Source of the DNA: a virus
IMG/VR virus record: IMGVR_UViG_3300008219_000117
Location: 1-22,382 of that record
DNA: 22,382 nt
Reading direction: 5' to 3' (one strand)
Shown here one piece after another: positions 19,479 through 22,382 of the stretch; the stretch's first letter is position 1; the number at the start of each line of letters is the position of its first letter. Made by a program: the position numbers and the translations under genes. The notes under the pieces are model-generated. The model made no database searches, was not told where the DNA came from, and saw nothing but the letters and a program-made list of their open reading frames with translations.

Positions 19479-20116
19479 TATTTAGTACCCCAGAGAACGT
19501 ATCCCCCTGCCAAGCCTACAACCGCGAGCCACCAATCAGCCTTGAGCCTTAGTCCAAGACTAGGTTTCATGGAAGCCTTCAGCGCAGCGACCTGTGCCTC
19601 GAGCATAAAGCTCTTGATCCCGAGTTCTCCTTGAACCTCTCGAAGACTGAGGACGAGTTCACTCGCCTGGTCTGCTCTTAACGCTTCCGCTAATCGCGTT
19701 TCACGCTCAATCACAATAATAGAATCTAATTTTGTAATCTGCATTTCATAACCAATAACGACTCGGTCGAACTCCAAGGCTTGTATCGAGTCCAGAGATG
19801 CCCTCAGACGCTCAGAAATCGCCTGAGAACGATCTCGAGCTTCTCTACGCTCTCTGGTAAGCCTAGCGACCTCACGCTCGTTTATTCGCTCTTGTTCTAA
19901 TGCGGCTGAATCAGCGACCTCGAGTGCGAGGGTGAGTGAGTCTGCCCGATGTACCACGGAATCAAGAACAATCTCCTGAATTTCTATTCTTTGTTCCGTG
20001 TCGTCGGCTACACCACGGTAGTACGCAGCTTGCATACTCTGTTGGGCGATAGTGCCGATTAGTCCGATAACGGCAACGAATACAACTGTCCATGCCCAAT
20101 TAGGTATTGTTACCAT
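19478..20116 (-). CDS. Spanin-like coiled-coil protein with two membrane helices
   Basis: 212 residues. An N-terminal membrane helix (WAWTVVFVAVIGLIGTIA, about 7-24) is followed by a long, highly charged coiled coil (about 30-185; many Arg/Glu/Leu heptads) and a second hydrophobic segment near the end (WWLAVVGLAGGYVLWG, about 194-209). Position after holin and endolysin suggests an Rz-like inner-membrane spanin that helps disrupt the outer membrane. The extra C-terminal helix is unusual for Rz; no separate outer-membrane lipoprotein or lipobox was found, so a unimolecular or different mechanism is possible. The ATG overlaps the endolysin stop by 7 nt. Confidence 0.7.
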   Translation of the reverse strand: MVTIPNWAWTVVFVAVIGLIGTIAQQSMQAAYYRGVADDTEQRIEIQEIVLDSVVHRADSLTLALEVADSAALEQERINEREVARLTRERREARDRSQAISERLRASLDSIQALEFDRVVIGYEMQITKLDSIIVIERETRLAEALRADQASELVLSLREVQGELGIKSFMLEAQVAALKASMKPSLGLRLKADWWLAVVGLAGGYVLWGTK

Positions 20117-20556
20117 CTAGCCGGTGCGCTCCTACCTATCATGCCCCGTATATCGATATGAGTAAATGTCTGATAATTGCCGATACCAAACTGATTGCTC
20201 AAAGGATGTGCTTCCAGCATTGCAGCCACCTGATAAGGTTTATATCCCACCTTCACGATATCTGCAGCTCCACAAGTCATATGCATAGAACGCAGTACAC
20301 CACCGATTGCATAATTATAATCGGGATCTCTATACCAGGAATTGACGAGTATAGGAGTTGGTATCTCATAATCTCTCAACCATTGCAGTACGTCTATTAG
20401 CTTAACAGCGTTTCCTAGAAGGTCGAAGGTCGGAGCAGACAACTCAACGCCCTTTGCCGTGCGTCCTACATCACAGATTTCCAGTGGTGAGAAGTTCTGG
20501 ATACCTAGCGCAGATAGCTCCGCTCCACAGATCTCATTCCAATCACTTCTCGTCAT
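20110..20556 (-). CDS. Endolysin, peptidase M15-like (D-Ala/L-Ala-D-Glu peptidase)
   Basis: 148 residues from ATG 20556, which overlaps the holin by 14 nt; an upstream GTG at 20622 would overlap it by 80 nt and is less likely. The M15 zinc peptidase motifs are clear: VNSWYRDPDYN, SMHMTCGAADI (the SxHxxGxAxD motif, one zinc His and Asp) and THIDIRG (second zinc His). It cleaves peptide cross-links or stems in peptidoglycan and is probably the lysis enzyme, acting after the holin opens the membrane. The N-terminal part (CGAELSALGIQNFSPLEIC) matches neither a signal peptide nor a known wall-binding domain. Confidence 0.9.
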   Translation of the reverse strand: MTRSDWNEICGAELSALGIQNFSPLEICDVGRTAKGVELSAPTFDLLGNAVKLIDVLQWLRDYEIPTPILVNSWYRDPDYNYAIGGVLRSMHMTCGAADIVKVGYKPYQVAAMLEAHPLSNQFGIGNYQTFTHIDIRGMIGRSAPARW

Positions 20557-20863
20557 GCTCTTGGAATCTTGAGTCGTTGTCCAAGAGATCAGGTCTGCGT
20601 GGATCTTTGGTAAGGGAAGCACCGATACCCTGTGCTACTGCACCGATCTGTGGTAACAGATACTGTGCAATCCTGGGACCAGCAGCCCACGCGAGCAAGC
20701 CGGTAAATATCGTACCAAGTAGTGCGTAGATAGCATTGCTTACATTACCCCATAGTACGATATCGAAAAGGATTAATGCACCAGTGAACAACAGTGAGCC
20801 TACAAGGAGTGCCCGTGCTGCAGACAACTTACCTTTTTCATCACTCAGAAGCTGTGCGATCAT
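20543..20863 (-). CDS. Holin-like protein
   Basis: 106 residues. A short charged start with KGKLSAARALLVGS, then two membrane helices: about 17-38 (ALLVGSLLFTGALILFDIVLWG) less a few residues, and about 44-69 (AIYALLGTIFTGLLAWAAG). A charged, cytoplasmic C-terminal tail follows (LTKDPRRPDLLDNDSRFQEH). The 'GK-S--R' start followed by two helices is a familiar phage holin form. It forms holes in the inner membrane at the time of lysis. It lies directly upstream of the endolysin with a 14-nt overlap. The ATG lies 14 nt after the stop of the large virion gene; no strong ribosome site is seen. Confidence 0.85.
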   Translation of the reverse strand: MIAQLLSDEKGKLSAARALLVGSLLFTGALILFDIVLWGNVSNAIYALLGTIFTGLLAWAAGPRIAQYLLPQIGAVAQGIGASLTKDPRRPDLLDNDSRFQEHDEK

Positions 20864-20877
20864 ACTAGCGAATCGAC

Positions 20878-22382
20878 CTATCGACCTGAGAATTGGTCTG
20901 CCCCACCCGATCCACCACCAAACATATCAAAGAGTCCTGTTTTTTTAAGGATTGCGGTTCCAATACCAAATTTGAAAAGTGTCTTAAACGCCTGTGACCA
21001 CTCAGCCATATTTTGCCCAAGTATATGGGGTTTTCTTATGCGTACAGGAAGAAGTTTATCGAGATCCTTTATTGTCCGGTTATATGCCTGTAGCCCTTCA
21101 TCGCTCTGGTCGAAGAATTGTCTAAGCCACGCTCTACCGGCACCAGTATGGAGTTGATCATATAATTCCGTAGCAGCTTTTTCGCCTGCTTCTCTTCCGT
21201 GAATAAGTGGCGATTCGATCTCACTTTGGAATAAAGTGTCAAGAAAATTATTTCTAAGTATAGTCTTTTCAGCAGACGACCTACCCTGTGCTTCAACAAA
21301 GTCTACCGCCTTACTTAACTGTGTGGCATCACCACCAATTTTCAATTCAGATCTTGGTATAGGAGATTCCTTGAATGTGATTTTTCTGAATGACCCTGGA
21401 AGTCCATACTCATGTGCATCAAGTCTTGTAACCGCCTGTCGAAAGATGTCATCAGCATGAGTCAAGCCTGGATAAAGATCCTCCATAATATTTTCTACTT
21501 TTGTAACAAATTCGACCGCTTTTCTATCTCCTTGGTCAGCTAATTCACGAAGTGTATTCCTGAAGATCTGCATACTGTGCAAGCTAGGGGCACGACCGGC
21601 TTGCAAGTCTGCTACCAACTCGGTTACCAACCTTGTAGCACCTTTATTATCAAGACCGAAGGTCTGTGTCTGACCTCTTGGACTCAACAAATGACCGGCA
21701 TCTTTCTTTATAATTTTGACGATACCCTTGAGATCTTTTAAGCCAGCGCCAACTGCTGATTCATATTCTACCTTCCATGTTGCATCATCCGTAGATTTTC
21801 CTGCAAATTTAGCTATACGATTGAGTTGCTCCATCCAATCCCCAAGAACCTTTTTGTCGAAGGTCTGACCTAGTTTTCGGTTTAGATTCCAACCGCTAGT
21901 AAAGACTGCGTCCAATGGACTGTAAACTGCTTTTCTATCTATTTCCTTGGCTGCTTCCAAGATACCCTTCTGTGTTTTAACCCTCTGAAGAGTGGCTCCT
22001 ACATTTTTCGCAATTTTACTCCAATATTCAGACCCAGGTCCACTAGATGGTATTATTTCATTTTCTGGAAGCAGTTCCTCTAGTTCCTTGCCTCCTCTTT
22101 GCAAGGTTTCCTCTGGCAGCATATTACTTGCTCTAGCTCTGCCTGAATGCGTACTGAATACTTGAGCGGCTTCCTCGCCAGGTGTACCAGGCAGCACACG
22201 GGCTTCAAACATCTCACGAAGCGGTCGCTGAACTGGTAATGGTTCCTGCCTGAAAGGTATCTTAAGCTCTTCCGGCGAGTGACTTAGGATTGACCCAGGC
22301 TGCTCGCGTGTCAGGGGAGCCAACTCAGGACCAGCTCCACCACGTTTACGAATACCCTTACCGACAAATGTTCCTACCGGAC
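20878..22382 (-). CDS. Large probable virion or ejection protein, C-terminal part (partial)
   Basis: About 500 codons are open to the right edge; the first start-like codon is TTG 22323, but the frame continues upstream with no stop (VGKGIRKRGGAGPEL), so the gene almost surely begins outside the window. The visible part is helical and charged, with no catalytic motif: RKLGQTFDKKVLGDWMEQLN, LVTELVADLQAGRAPSLHSM and MQIFRNTLRELADQG. A hydrophobic, Gly-rich end (FKFGIGTAILKKTGLFDMFG) precedes GGGSGGADQFSGR. A long, helical protein just upstream of the lysis genes is typical of podovirus internal ejection proteins. That is context; the family is not recognised. Confidence 0.7.
   Translation of the reverse strand, partial: PVGTFVGKGIRKRGGAGPELAPLTREQPGSILSHSPEELKIPFRQEPLPVQRPLREMFEARVLPGTPGEEAAQVFSTHSGRARASNMLPEETLQRGGKELEELLPENEIIPSSGPGSEYWSKIAKNVGATLQRVKTQKGILEAAKEIDRKAVYSPLDAVFTSGWNLNRKLGQTFDKKVLGDWMEQLNRIAKFAGKSTDDATWKVEYESAVGAGLKDLKGIVKIIKKDAGHLLSPRGQTQTFGLDNKGATRLVTELVADLQAGRAPSLHSMQIFRNTLRELADQGDRKAVEFVTKVENIMEDLYPGLTHADDIFRQAVTRLDAHEYGLPGSFRKITFKESPIPRSELKIGGDATQLSKAVDFVEAQGRSSAEKTILRNNFLDTLFQSEIESPLIHGREAGEKAATELYDQLHTGAGRAWLRQFFDQSDEGLQAYNRTIKDLDKLLPVRIRKPHILGQNMAEWSQAFKTLFKFGIGTAILKKTGLFDMFGGGSGGADQFSGR

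Noticed and set aside
20557-20622. GTG at 20622 as start of the M15 endolysin
   Set aside because: It would force an 80-nt overlap with the holin, and the added residues look like shadow coding of the holin tail.

Overview
The window is a piece of a tailed double-stranded DNA phage (or prophage) genome, not a host chromosome: nearly every recognisable gene is a phage gene, genes are small and packed with 1-17 nt overlaps, and three blocks alternate strand. A P22-type portal beside a scaffold-like protein points to a podovirus-like capsid (Caudoviricetes with a short tail). No rRNA, tRNA, integrase, insertion sequence or CRISPR array was seen. The host cannot be named; holin, endolysin and a spanin-like protein suggest a Gram-negative host (inference).

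Block 1 (positions 7955 down to 1, minus strand) is a head and packaging operon. In transcription order it holds a small unknown gene, a possible 29-aa peptide, a zinc-ribbon protein overlapping a DUF6582-like gene, a ParB-like protein, unknown proteins, a GH24-like lysozyme, an 89-aa protein, the large terminase, the P22-like portal, an 85-aa protein and a scaffold-like protein that runs off the left edge. The major capsid gene would be expected just beyond it.

The 552-bp divergent region 7956-8507 separates block 1 from block 2. It holds candidate promoters on both strands, several inverted repeats and a GCGAGC-rich island unlike its surroundings.

Block 2 (8508-18073, plus strand) is the early and replication module. 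Small unknown, zinc-ribbon and membrane peptides come first. Small regulators (winged helix, HTH) follow, then a recombination and replication set: a DUF1071/Sak3-like annealing protein, a partner with an SSB-like tail, a VRR-NUC nuclease, an O/DnaD-like initiator carrying 11-bp iterons inside its gene, a RecE-like exonuclease and a DnaB-like helicase. A terminase small-subunit-like gene and an XF1762/GNAT-like gene end the block. No DNA polymerase is visible, so the phage probably uses the host's.

Block 3 (22382 down to 18051, minus strand) starts with the end of a large probable virion protein. A lysis cassette follows (holin, M15 peptidase, spanin-like coiled-coil protein), then a metallophosphoesterase, a winged-helix protein and an unknown gene that meets block 2 tail to tail with a 23-bp overlap.

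The most interesting signals are the iteron cluster and A/T-rich tract inside the initiator gene (probable origin), the GCGAGC island, the strong excess of the palindrome CTCGAG in block 2, an exact 30-bp in-frame tandem duplication, the separation of the two terminase subunits, and several small genes, some with transmembrane segments, that are easy to miss.
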